Below, in pieces: positions 15,844 to 23,804 of a DNA stretch of 64,000 bases. Below the pieces are notes generated by a model. That model did no database searches. It had not been told where the DNA came from and saw only the letters and a program-made list of their open reading frames with translations. Position 1 is the stretch's first letter; every line of letters starts with the position of its first letter. Location of the stretch: the NCBI GenBank assembly GCA_019391515.1, contig JAHXQP010000030.1, positions 62,001-126,000 on the forward strand, written 5' to 3'. The translations under genes were made by a program, and so were the position numbers. Source of the DNA: Clostridiaceae bacterium. Lineage in GTDB: Bacteria > Bacillota > Clostridia > Tissierellales > Sporanaerobacteraceae.

Positions 15844-17274
15844 TTAATAGTTAAATAATAATGTTTTCACTATAACCGGTACTACCTTTCCTTCAGCCAA
15901 AGGCTTACCTATGTCTATATAATCTCCATCTGATACTTTTATGGAATCTATACAAACTATATCTTTTTTATTATTTAATTGGGTTTTTAAAGTTTGCCCA
16001 AGAACCTTTGCCATATCACTTTCTGCAATAACTATAAGAGGAGCATTAGAGTTTATTATCTCTTCCATACCATTTATAATTGAGTTAGAAAGTTCTTGAA
16101 TATATTTAAAGCTTCCACTTTTTAGTCCTTTAATGGCTAATGCTACTAATTGTTTATTATCTTCCAATCTAAACCACTTTAATTTATCAGCAATAACCTT
16201 ACTCATATCATCAAAGCTAAGTTTTTCATCTTCCTCAGTTAACTTTAATATTGGAATATTTTTTATAGGGAGAACATCTTCACTAACATCTATAGTACTT
16301 CCACTTATATCTGTAGTATGAGAACCTGCCCCTACTACAGTAGCCCTTATGGTTTCAGCTGGCTTTAATATTTTTTTCTCTTTAATCAATTTAGAGTCCT
16401 TTATGGATTTTCCTAATAAAAACCCTATATCTTCAAATTGGAACCAGTTATCAGGTTGGTTAGAAATACAATCTGCAATCCCACCTGTAAAAGATAGATA
16501 TTCTATTTCATAATCCCTTCTTAGGTCATGGTTTGTAATTAAAAGTTCTAACTCTTTAGAAGGTTCTTTTATACCTACAATTTCTTCAAGGATTTCTGCC
16601 ATTTTATTTGTTATCTTCTCAAGCTCACTCTTATCTAATTTAGAACCTACAAATATTTTTAATCCTATTCTCTCTACTAATTGCTTCATCTTTTCTGATA
16701 GATAAGTTATTTCACTATTTTCTTTATTGATTTTTATAAGTCTTCCACCTATGTCAAGACAAGCTGTATCTATTACATCTCCATTTTTAAATACAGATAT
16801 ATTTGTAGTACCACCTCCTATATCTAAATTTGCTACTACAGTTCCTTTTTCTTTAGAAAACTCCCCTGCACCTGCACCTTTGCCTGCTATAATCCCTTCT
16901 AAATCTGGCCCAGCTGTAGCCACTACAAAATCTCCTGCAAATCCACTTAGATTTTTTAAAACTTCACTAGCATTTTCTTTCCTAGCAGTTTCTCCAGTTA
17001 TAATAACCGCTCCAGTATCTACATCCTCTGGTCTTATTCCTGCTTTTTTATACTCATCTTCAATTATTTTTTTTACACCTATTGCATCTATTTCTGTAAG
17101 AGATAATAAAGGAGTAAAGTATATTTCACTTCTATATATAACTTTTTTATCTACTATAGATATCATTGGTACAGAGACTATAGATGCTTTGTTTTCAATG
17201 GTTATATTACTAAAAACCAATTGGGTTGTAGACGTTCCTATATCTATACCTACACTTAAAATGTCTTCCTTCAT
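15844..17274 (-). CDS. eutA: Ethanolamine ammonia-lyase reactivating factor EutA
   Basis: A 476-residue Hsp70/actin-fold ATPase with SVGIDIGTSTTQLVFS at residues 6-21 and TVVANLDIGGGTTNISVF near 145, followed by YLSFTGGIADCIS. EutA releases inactivated cobalamin from EutBC in an ATP-dependent way. The open frame continues upstream to 17364, but those codons run through the antiterminator/terminator leader. The true start is ATG 17274 after AAAGGAGAGGATCCC. It is the first gene behind the internal ANTAR switch, so the enzyme block A-B-C-L and beyond is gated separately from eutS-P-V-W. Confidence 0.95.
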   Translation of the reverse strand: MKEDILSVGIDIGTSTTQLVFSNITIENKASIVSVPMISIVDKKVIYRSEIYFTPLLSLTEIDAIGVKKIIEDEYKKAGIRPEDVDTGAVIITGETARKENASEVLKNLSGFAGDFVVATAGPDLEGIIAGKGAGAGEFSKEKGTVVANLDIGGGTTNISVFKNGDVIDTACLDIGGRLIKINKENSEITYLSEKMKQLVERIGLKIFVGSKLDKSELEKITNKMAEILEEIVGIKEPSKELELLITNHDLRRDYEIEYLSFTGGIADCISNQPDNWFQFEDIGFLLGKSIKDSKLIKEKKILKPAETIRATVVGAGSHTTDISGSTIDVSEDVLPIKNIPILKLTEEDEKLSFDDMSKVIADKLKWFRLEDNKQLVALAIKGLKSGSFKYIQELSNSIINGMEEIINSNAPLIVIAESDMAKVLGQTLKTQLNNKKDIVCIDSIKVSDGDYIDIGKPLAEGKVVPVIVKTLLFNY

Positions 17275-17296
17275 GGGATCCTCTCCTTTAGAATTC

Positions 17297-17372
17297 AAAA
17301 AAGGAGCCAAAGAATATGGAAATTTCCATACTCCTTGGCTCCTTTGCCTTCGAAAACACGCCATTGTGTTTT
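17297..17372 (-). promoter_or_regulatory. ANTAR-target two-hairpin antiterminator leader upstream of eutA
   Basis: Reading the minus strand, hairpin P1 is AAAACAC-AATGGC-GTGTTTT (17353-17372), and the P2 site GGC-AAAGGA-GCC follows (17337-17348). Both six-base loops carry A at position 1 and G at position 4, the signature bound by ANTAR regulators such as EutV. P2 shares its bases with the 5' arm of an intrinsic terminator (17297-17345) of the form AAAGGAGCCAA ... TTGGCTCCTTT followed by T's. EutV binding would therefore block the terminator. The element begins immediately after eutW, so it works inside the operon; I see no separate promoter. Confidence 0.9.
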
Positions 17373-17377
17373 AATAT

Positions 17378-18793
17378 TTAATTTTTAAAATCAAAAATTA
17401 TCTTTGTTCCTTCTTTTCCACTATCTATAATAAAATCTCCTTCAAGTTTATCCTTTACAATTTGTTCTACTATATTTAAACCTAAACTATTCATTTTTAT
17501 ATCCTTAACATTAAAACCACTGCCATCATCTTTAACTGAAATAGTTGAATGTATTTCCCCTTTATATATTACAATTTCTATATACCCATAATTCCTATCT
17601 TTAAAACCATGCTCAATAGAATTTTGAATTAACTCATTTACTACAAGGGCTATGGATGTAGCCTTGTCGGAACCTACTGAGAAATTATCACCTAAAACAT
17701 TTACTTCTATATTTTGATCTGAAGTAGCTATATAGTCCAGTGTATTCTTAGATATCATTTTTAAGATTGATTTTATATCTACTTCATCTATACCTTCCTG
17801 AGCCAATAATTCATGTGTTACTGAAATACTGAGAATCCTACTTATGCTTTCATTAAAAGCCTTTTTTAAATACTCATCATCCACTCTTCTAGATTGTAGC
17901 CTTAAGAGACTAACTATAGTTTGAAGGTTGTTTTTCACCCTATGATGTATCTCTTTTATAACAACAGATTTTAAAATAAGTTCTTTTTCCTTTTCTTTAA
18001 CCTCTGTAATGTCTTTTATTATCATATTTACACCAGTTACTTTACCTTTCTGTCTCATAACACTATATTTTATTTCCAAATCCAAATTTCCAGCACTTGT
18101 TTCAGGAGTTTTAGTATAGTTATTCATAAGAACTTTTTCAAAACTTATTTCATCAAGTACTAGGTTATTGAACTTCAGACCTACTATATTATCTCTATAA
18201 CCTAATGTTTTATATAATCTTTTAGCACATGGATTAGCATAAATAGCCACTCCATATCTATCGAATACAATTATACTATCATCAATATTTTGAGTTATTA
18301 AATTTAGATTTTGTCCCATATATTGAAACATCTCAGGAAAGTCTTCTAAGGATTTTGAAAGAGTGGATCTATTTATATTTTCCCCATCCTTAAATACCTG
18401 ATTTACAGCTTGTTCTATTATTAAAACAGCAATTACCTCACCTTTTTTATTCCTTACAGGTACTGTAGTCTGAATCACCGTCTTATTTTCTTGAGTAATA
18501 GCCTTTAGTCCTCGAGTAGATACACCTGTATTTAGTGTTCTAAGAGCTGCAGGTTCATTTTCTTGTAAAGCTATCTTCCCAACTACAGAATTCATATAGT
18601 TGGACTTTACATGAATTGGTTTTGCTTCAGCAATTACTATAGCTTTTGTGTGATCTTTTGTAATACAATCTAAAAACACATCTGCCCTCACTAATTCTGA
18701 AATAGTAGGAAGCATATCAGATATCTTTGTTAACTCATCAATATCTGAAAAAGTTAAATTTGTATACTCTCTACATATATCAATAATGTTCAT
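17378..18793 (-). CDS. eutW: EutW sensor histidine kinase
   Basis: A 471-residue soluble histidine kinase with no membrane segment. Residues about 5-150 are a sensor domain and 180-280 a PAS domain (DDSIIVFDRYGVAIYANPCA). The phosphoacceptor HisKA_2 region EIHHRVKNNLQTIVSLLRLQ starts near 290, and the ATPase has the N-box VVNELIQNSIEHGF and G-box DDGSGFNVKD. It senses ethanolamine and phosphorylates EutV. It is encoded 13 bases after eutV, and its stop is followed directly by the eutA leader. Confidence 0.95.
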   Translation of the reverse strand: MNIIDICREYTNLTFSDIDELTKISDMLPTISELVRADVFLDCITKDHTKAIVIAEAKPIHVKSNYMNSVVGKIALQENEPAALRTLNTGVSTRGLKAITQENKTVIQTTVPVRNKKGEVIAVLIIEQAVNQVFKDGENINRSTLSKSLEDFPEMFQYMGQNLNLITQNIDDSIIVFDRYGVAIYANPCAKRLYKTLGYRDNIVGLKFNNLVLDEISFEKVLMNNYTKTPETSAGNLDLEIKYSVMRQKGKVTGVNMIIKDITEVKEKEKELILKSVVIKEIHHRVKNNLQTIVSLLRLQSRRVDDEYLKKAFNESISRILSISVTHELLAQEGIDEVDIKSILKMISKNTLDYIATSDQNIEVNVLGDNFSVGSDKATSIALVVNELIQNSIEHGFKDRNYGYIEIVIYKGEIHSTISVKDDGSGFNVKDIKMNSLGLNIVEQIVKDKLEGDFIIDSGKEGTKIIFDFKN

Positions 18794-18806
18794 TTTTATT
18801 CACCTT

Positions 18807-19376
18807 TTATCTATTCATTATTATTGCTTTAGCAATATCCTTCATAGGTGCTCTCTTATCCATACTTAATTTTCTAATCATACTGTAAGCTTCTTCTTCT
18901 GTTATATTTCCTTTATTCATCAATATTCCTTTAGCTCTTTCAACTAATTTTCTAGCTTCTAATTCATTTTTAGCTTCCTTTATGCTTTCTTTCATATATT
19001 TCATTTCTTCATCCTTTGCCAATGCAATTTCAATGGCTGGTAAAAGATTTTTTTCATTTATAGGTTTAACTACATACCCCATAACACCAATACCTTTAGC
19101 TTCATTTATAAATTCCCTTGTACTATAAGCTGTAAGGAGAACTATACAACTAGCTATTTCTTCTTCTAACAAAACTTTCGAAGCCTTCAACCCATCAAGT
19201 AATGGCATTTTTATGTCCATAAGAACTAAATCTGGTTTAAGACTTTTACATATTTCTACTACATCAAAACCATCAGAAGCCATACCTACAACATCGTAGC
19301 CTGCTCCCATTAAAATCTCTGAAATATCCATCCTAGTAATAGGCTCATCTTCGGCTATTACTATCTTTTTACTCAT
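18807..19376 (-). CDS. eutV: EutV response regulator with ANTAR RNA-binding domain
   Basis: A 189-residue antiterminator. The receiver domain (1-120) has the acidic pocket IAEDEP, the phosphoacceptor Asp in PDLVLMDIKMPL and the switch Thr/Lys in LLTAYS and VVKPIN. A coiled coil then leads into an ANTAR domain (about 130-185: KLVERAKGILMNKGNITEEE). Phosphorylated EutV dimerises and binds paired hexaloop hairpins in the nascent mRNA to prevent termination. Both predicted targets (ahead of eutS and eutA) are in this window, giving positive autoregulation. GGGAGGAAAAACC precedes the ATG. Confidence 0.96.
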   Translation of the reverse strand: MSKKIVIAEDEPITRMDISEILMGAGYDVVGMASDGFDVVEICKSLKPDLVLMDIKMPLLDGLKASKVLLEEEIASCIVLLTAYSTREFINEAKGIGVMGYVVKPINEKNLLPAIEIALAKDEEMKYMKESIKEAKNELEARKLVERAKGILMNKGNITEEEAYSMIRKLSMDKRAPMKDIAKAIIMNR

Positions 19377-19393
19377 GGTTTTTCCTCCCTTAA

Positions 19394-19816
19394 TTATTCT
19401 AATAGTTCTCTAATATCTTCTATACCCTCACCAGTTATAGAGTCCACATAAAAAATATCCTCTACTCCTGCTTGTTTTAAATGTTTCTCAGCTATTTTTA
19501 CATCAGCATCATGACAATCTACTTTAGTTATAATTCCTATAGACCCTTTATTAAAAATAGATGTAAAATTTGGAGGAAAGACAACTTTTTCACTGGTGCA
19601 ATCCTGTACAAGTCCTATAATATCACAATCTACTGAAGATATCATAAGTGCATTATAATATCTTCTATTTTCAATATATTCACCTGGAGTATCTAAGATA
19701 TTTTTAGAGTATTCTAGTGATTGAGTCTTTTTATATCTTATTTCTTCATTATTTAGTGCCTGTTTAAGTGTGGTCTTTCCACTGCCTGTCTCCCCAATTA
19801 ACATTATCTTTTTCAT
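19394..19816 (-). CDS. eutP: EutP, small P-loop NTPase of the eut operon
   Basis: A 140-residue GTPase-like protein with the P-loop MLIGETGSGKTTLKQAL (residues 5-21), the DxxG-like LDTPGEYIEN and the base-recognition motif ITKVDCHDAD. It belongs to the EutP/PduV family, members of which have been reported with acetate kinase activity or as shell-associated GTPases. Either role would fit converting acetyl-phosphate or positioning microcompartments. It lies between eutS and eutV, with AGGAGAG before the ATG. Confidence 0.93.
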   Translation of the reverse strand: MKKIMLIGETGSGKTTLKQALNNEEIRYKKTQSLEYSKNILDTPGEYIENRRYYNALMISSVDCDIIGLVQDCTSEKVVFPPNFTSIFNKGSIGIITKVDCHDADVKIAEKHLKQAGVEDIFYVDSITGEGIEDIRELLE

Positions 19817-19827
19817 TACAATCTCTC

Positions 19828-20178
19828 CTAAGATTTAGTTATATTAGTTGATGTAAATGCTAGAACATCTGATAAAAGGTTTAATACCTCTTTGAGTGCT
19901 GTTTCAACACTTGAAACATCTCCTGTTATAACTAATGAACCACTGAATCTATCTAAAAACCCTATTTCAACATCTGCCACCTTTGTAGAAATATCTGCAG
20001 CTATTATAGCTGCTTCACTTGGGGTAATGGTCAATATACCTATAGCACTACTCTTTTCATCATCTAATCCAAGTTTTAAATATATGTTTTTTTGAGGGTT
20101 AGCTATTAAATGTGCCAATGTAACTTGTTTACCTGGAACATATTCCTGTACAACTCTTTGTTTTTCTACATCAGCCAT
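19828..20178 (-). CDS. eutS: EutS, circularly permuted BMC shell protein
   Basis: A 116-residue BMC-domain protein with the EutS/PduU hallmarks: an N-terminal beta-strand extension ([20 protein letters not shown]) and the permuted core with [20 protein letters not shown] and [20 protein letters not shown]. EutS hexamers are bent and are thought to shape shell edges. It is the first gene of the operon, downstream of its own antiterminator leader, with AAAGGA before the ATG at 20178. Confidence 0.95.
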   Translation of the reverse strand: MADVEKQRVVQEYVPGKQVTLAHLIANPQKNIYLKLGLDDEKSSAIGILTITPSEAAIIAADISTKVADVEIGFLDRFSGSLVITGDVSSVETALKEVLNLLSDVLAFTSTNITKS

Positions 20179-20205
20179 ATTATCAAATCCTTTGTCTAAA
20201 ATTAC

Positions 20206-20281
20206 AAAAAACGCCTACAATAAAGTGGATATTCCACTTCCTTTGTAGGCGTCATTGCCATTTATTAGCACTCCATTGTGC
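20206..20281 (-). promoter_or_regulatory. ANTAR-target antiterminator leader upstream of eutS
   Basis: On the minus strand, P1 is GCAC-AATGGA-GTGC (20268-20281). The second site contains the loop AAAGGA (20239-20244) inside CUAC/GUGG flanks. Both loops have A1 and G4. The second site overlaps the terminator ACGCCTACAA ... TTGTAGGCGT (20211-20252) with T's at 20206-20210. The design matches the EutV-binding leaders known from Enterococcus and the eutA copy in this window, so the operon entry point should need EutW/EutV signalling. Confidence 0.9.
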
Positions 20282-20303
20282 AAACGTATTCTAATGTATT
20301 TTC

Positions 20304-20332
20304 ATTATAACAAATTAAAGACGCTATTGCAA
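20304..20332 (-). promoter_or_regulatory. Promoter of the eut operon
   Basis: Reading the minus strand, TTGCAA (20327-20332) and a perfect TATAAT (20304-20309) are 17 bases apart. Transcription would start near 20297, leaving a leader of about 120 bases with the whole ANTAR switch before eutS. Confidence 0.8.
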
Positions 20333-20365
20333 TACAATACAGCAATATTCTTAAAATTTAATTGT

Positions 20366-21052
20366 TTACTTAATCCATTCTACTACATCTTCCATAGGTC
20401 TTCTGGTTTTCTCTCTATGGGGATCTTCTTTTCTATATCCAAATGCAATTAATGTAGATACTCCAAATTTTTCTCTGTCCAGTACCCCTTCACTTTCCAA
20501 CAATTTTTCTAATTCTTCTTTATTAAAACCTTCTATAGGGCAAGAATCTATACCTATTTCTGCTGCAGCAGTCATCATATTTCCGAGAGCAATATAAGTT
20601 TGTCTTATTGACCATTCAAACATGTCTTTCTCATTATTAAATATTTTAAAATCTTCATTTTGAAATACTCTATACTTTTCACGTCTTTCTTTTATTTTAT
20701 CATCTGGCATTTTGTGTACATCTCTCATCATATGAGTAATATAGTCAGCGCTATATAAAACATCTGAACCCTTCCTTGCCAATATTATTACCAGATGGCT
20801 TAATGTTGGCATTTGTCTCCTTACTCCCCAAACTACAGGCAATAGCTTCTCTCTAAGTTCTTCATTCTCAACTACAAGAAACTTCCATGGCTCAAATCCA
20901 AAAGAGCTAGGGGAAAGCCTTCCTACCTCAAGTAAGAATTTAAAATCTTCTTCTGGTATTTTCCTATCTGGATCAAATTCCTTACAAGCAAACCTAAATT
21001 TATGTGCATTTAATATTTCTTCTTTTCTTTTTTCTATATCAATATTTTTCAT
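20366..21052 (-). CDS. Nitroreductase-family flavoprotein
   Basis: A 228-residue FMN-dependent nitroreductase-fold protein. Typical segments are HKFRFACKEFDPDRKIPEED, LEVGRLSPSSFGFEPWKFLV, ALGNMMTAAAEIGIDSCPIE and FGVSTLIAFGYRKEDPHREK. These enzymes reduce nitro groups, quinones or flavins with NAD(P)H; the physiological substrate is unknown. Start ATG 21052 follows GGGAGGGATATTT, and the TTG further upstream is rejected. It is monocistronic and not coupled to the eut operon, which starts on the same strand downstream of it from its own promoter. Confidence 0.9.
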   Translation of the reverse strand: MKNIDIEKRKEEILNAHKFRFACKEFDPDRKIPEEDFKFLLEVGRLSPSSFGFEPWKFLVVENEELREKLLPVVWGVRRQMPTLSHLVIILARKGSDVLYSADYITHMMRDVHKMPDDKIKERREKYRVFQNEDFKIFNNEKDMFEWSIRQTYIALGNMMTAAAEIGIDSCPIEGFNKEELEKLLESEGVLDREKFGVSTLIAFGYRKEDPHREKTRRPMEDVVEWIK

Positions 21053-21192
21053 AAATATCCCTCCCAATGTATATTTCCTTGTTTATGTATATACCCAACT
21101 TAATTTGATTTTAATTTTTTTTGCAAATATAATTGAGATTAATTATCATATTATAGGGTACTTAAGATAAATAAGATTAGGAGGGAAATTAA

Positions 21193-21705
21193 ATGAAAGG
21201 ATATTTTGCTTCACATTTTTTTAATGATGCCATGTTTAGATGGACAGAGGAAGTAGCAAGTTATATTGAAAGTGAAACAGGGATTAATATGTATGTTCCT
21301 CAAAGAAATGGGGAAATAAATGATAAAAGGGAAAATGATGATATAATAACAGATATAAAAATTGCTCAAGCTGATACTCTTGAATTAAAAAAAGCTAATA
21401 TATTATTTGCTTGTCTTGATGGACTTACTATAGATGATGGGGTAGCTGGGGAAATAATGGGATTTGGCCTCATTAAGGAAATGGAAGAAGAATATAATAT
21501 TCCTGATAGAAAGCCAAGGCTAATTATTGGAATAATAACAGATATGAGGTGGCAAGGAACTGGAGATAATCATTTATATAGAAATCTAATGATTTTAGGC
21601 AAAGTTAAAGAACATGGATATATAGTAGAAGGGTATCCTGGAGAAGATAACTATAAAGAAAAAATTGTTGGAATAGTAAAAGATTTTGAAGAAAAATATT
21701 TTTAA
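21193..21705 (+). CDS. Nucleoside 2-deoxyribosyltransferase family protein
   Basis: A 170-residue protein with the arrangement of nucleoside 2-deoxyribosyltransferases: KGYFASHFFNDAMFRWTE at the N-terminus (usual start of the family, covering the substrate-binding aromatic residues), the catalytic-glutamate motif DGLTIDDGVAGEIMGFGLI near residue 85, and NHLYRNLMILGKV near 143. Family members exchange or hydrolyse the base of deoxynucleosides or their monophosphates. It has its own AGGAGGG ribosome site and ends in a bidirectional terminator. Confidence 0.85.
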   Translation: MKGYFASHFFNDAMFRWTEEVASYIESETGINMYVPQRNGEINDKRENDDIITDIKIAQADTLELKKANILFACLDGLTIDDGVAGEIMGFGLIKEMEEEYNIPDRKPRLIIGIITDMRWQGTGDNHLYRNLMILGKVKEHGYIVEGYPGEDNYKEKIVGIVKDFEEKYF

Positions 21706-21733
21706 ATAGACTACCTAATTAGGTAGTCTATTT
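21704..21733. terminator. Bidirectional terminator after the deoxyribosyltransferase and flavin oxidoreductase genes
   Basis: A perfect palindrome (AATAGACTACCTAATTAGGT and its complement) with flanking A/T runs overlaps the TAA stop and serves the two convergent genes. Confidence 0.85.
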
Positions 21734-21740
21734 AAAAATA

Positions 21741-22790
21741 TCATGAAATTCTCGGACAACTATCTCCACTAGTAAACCACCTACATGGTTTACAGCCTAA
21801 ACATTTAACAATCTCTCGTCCTTCTTTTATACGGTTTGTAAAGTTATAATCTGCAAGTTGAGCCCTACCTATAGCAACAAAATCTGCTAGATTATTATCA
21901 ATTAAATAACTTGCTTTTTCCACTGACTTAATTAAGTTTACAGCTATTACTGGAATTGTTACTTCTTCTTTTATTTTAGTCGCACCATAGACAATCCAAT
22001 TGCAAGGAAATTCTTCAGGTACTTTCTCTTCAATTGGAGTATTATCAAATCCTGTGGATATATGCAGATAATCCATACCCATATCTTCTAGTTTTTTTGC
22101 CATATCAATACTAGTTTTTAAACTATTCTCATTGCAACCTACTCTAATGCCAACAATAAAATCATTATTAACATTTTCTTTAACCCCTTTAACAATTTCT
22201 TCTACAATCCTTAATCTATTATCAAGATTTCCACCATATTCATCTTCACGTTTATTTACCTCAGTAGAGAAAAACTGTGTCATAAGATATGAATGAGCAC
22301 CATGAATCTCTACGCCATCAAAACCAGCTTTTTCTGCCCTAATAGCAGCATTTATAAAATCCTTTTCTATACTATGAATTTCATCAATTATCATAGCCCT
22401 AGCCGATATATCACCCCTATTATAATCTGATGAAGTTATCGTATCTTCATTAATATGCTTTGGAGTTTTAAGTCCTGCATGATGAAGCTGTATAAATACC
22501 TTAGAACCATATTTATGACAAATATCAGCTATCTTACTCAAACCTTCTATATAATCATCAGACCAGATTCCCAGTTGATCTGTAGACAATCTTCCCTGTT
22601 TGTTTACAGATGTTGCCTCTACAATAACAAGTCCAGTACCACCTTTAGCTATAGATTCATAATGGCTTATATTCTTTTCAGAAACAAAACCATTGTCTTC
22701 AGCAAACCCAAAGCAAACCATAGGTGGCAATACAATTCTATTTTTTATTTCTAATTTTTTAATTTTTTGTGGTTTAAAAAGTAAATCCAT
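21741..22790 (-). CDS. NADH:flavin oxidoreductase (Old Yellow Enzyme family)
   Basis: A 349-residue FMN TIM-barrel oxidoreductase with NRIVLPPMVCFGFAED, FIQLHHAGLKT, FDGVEIHGAHSYLMTQFFST and DFVAIGRAQLADYNF. The C-terminal end has four cysteines (KCLGCKPCRWFTSGDSC), resembling the start of the iron-sulfur segment of 2,4-dienoyl-CoA reductase-type members. The following FAD/NAD domains are absent, so this is the short form. It reduces activated C=C bonds in the classic family; the substrate here is unknown. A weak AAAGGTTGAG site precedes the ATG. Confidence 0.9.
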   Translation of the reverse strand: MDLLFKPQKIKKLEIKNRIVLPPMVCFGFAEDNGFVSEKNISHYESIAKGGTGLVIVEATSVNKQGRLSTDQLGIWSDDYIEGLSKIADICHKYGSKVFIQLHHAGLKTPKHINEDTITSSDYNRGDISARAMIIDEIHSIEKDFINAAIRAEKAGFDGVEIHGAHSYLMTQFFSTEVNKREDEYGGNLDNRLRIVEEIVKGVKENVNNDFIVGIRVGCNENSLKTSIDMAKKLEDMGMDYLHISTGFDNTPIEEKVPEEFPCNWIVYGATKIKEEVTIPVIAVNLIKSVEKASYLIDNNLADFVAIGRAQLADYNFTNRIKEGREIVKCLGCKPCRWFTSGDSCPRIS

Positions 22791-22942
22791 TATCTTCTCA
22801 ACCTTTCATATTAATTTATAGTATTTTCATTGTCTAATTATAGATAATATCATACTTGCCTATTTAAAATATAAAATATATGTTTATTATTAGATTAATT
22901 ACGAATAATAAAGTTATCTAATTATTTAAAGAAGGTGGTAAA

Positions 22943-23644
22943 ATAGACGCTATTGAAACAACCTATAATCATGTTTTAAATGTAGTTTTTGGTGTAGTTA
23001 ATCCAATTAAAAAATCAATAATAAAAACCCAGTGTAAGGTTCATAAATTAATTAATGTAGATGCATTAACAATACTTAAAAACGATAATTATCTATCAGA
23101 ATATTATTTTTTTAGCAACTATATTGCAGATATAAATGAAGGAACTGTATGGGCTGATCAAGATTTCAAAAGTTCAAACCATTTCTATAGTCCCTTTAAG
23201 AAAAAAGGATTATATGGTAGAAAAAGTGCATTGGACTTAGGTATTGATTATTATTCTAAAGCTCTTGAGCTATGGGAAGACAATAAACTTAATGAATCTC
23301 TATTTTTCATGGGTGCAGCCCTTCACATTATCCAAGACATGACAATACCTCAACATGCTAGTATTAAACTACTCGATAATCATCGCCAATATGAATCATA
23401 TGTTAAAAATACGTATGGTTATTTAAAAGAATTTGAAGTAAAAAACGGGGCTTATCTGCTAGATTCTATTAGGAATTATATAAGGTTTAATGCTAGGGTT
23501 GCCATTAAAATATATAAAAAGTTTAGTACTATATCAGACGATAAAGCTAGATTTTATCGTATAACTAAATGTGCTCTTCCCCTTGCCAAAAGGACTACAG
23601 CTGGAGCTATGGTTATGTTTTATGAAGACATAAAAAAGACTTAG
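22943..23644 (+). CDS. Zinc-dependent phospholipase C-like protein lacking a standard start codon
   Basis: The reading frame from 22943 gives about 233 residues with the zinc-ligand pattern of alpha-toxin-type phospholipases C: KVHKLINVDAL, VWADQDFKSSNHFYSP, ALHIIQDMTIPQHAS and NHRQYESYV. There is no signal peptide. An in-frame TAA at 22919 leaves only a few codons before the conserved region, and none is ATG, GTG or TTG. The best-placed codon is ATA at 22943, four bases after AAGAAGGTGG. The internal TTG at 23231 would drop two zinc ligands. So either a rare AUA start is used or the start codon was lost. The N-terminal zinc-binding tryptophan of secreted toxins is also absent. Confidence 0.7.
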   Translation: MDAIETTYNHVLNVVFGVVNPIKKSIIKTQCKVHKLINVDALTILKNDNYLSEYYFFSNYIADINEGTVWADQDFKSSNHFYSPFKKKGLYGRKSALDLGIDYYSKALELWEDNKLNESLFFMGAALHIIQDMTIPQHASIKLLDNHRQYESYVKNTYGYLKEFEVKNGAYLLDSIRNYIRFNARVAIKIYKKFSTISDDKARFYRITKCALPLAKRTTAGAMVMFYEDIKKT

Positions 23645-23669
23645 AATTGTATACAATTCTAAGTCTTTT
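23634..23669 (+). terminator. Intrinsic terminator after the phospholipase-like gene
   Basis: The stem AAAGACTTAGAATTGTATAC and its complement is followed by TTTTA; it overlaps the stop codon. Confidence 0.85.
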
Positions 23670-23804
23670 ATTATGTATCAAAATCTAAATATTTGTTTCT
23701 TCTTTTATCTATTTTAAGGTATCATAAATAACTTATTCTATTATCATTTATTCCTAATATAAATATATTAATAATAAATTTTTATTGTAAATCAACACAT
23801 TTGA

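Noticed and set aside
17275-17364. Upstream extension of the eutA reading frame (MACFRRQRSQGVWKF...)
   Set aside because: These codons run through the antiterminator/terminator hairpins. A strong AAAGGAGAGG site sets the start at 17274.
16727-17374. Long plus-strand open frame (215 codons) opposite eutA
   Set aside because: It is antisense to a highly conserved gene, has low-complexity serine/proline-rich translation and no ribosome site; a shadow of codon bias.
21100-21192. Fur box upstream of the deoxyribosyltransferase gene (GATTAATTATCATA)
   Set aside because: Only a partial match without the palindrome found at the three accepted sites.
23231-23644. Short phospholipase gene starting at the internal TTG
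   Set aside because: Conserved zinc-ligand segments continue upstream in the same frame to 22943, so this TTG is not the natural start.
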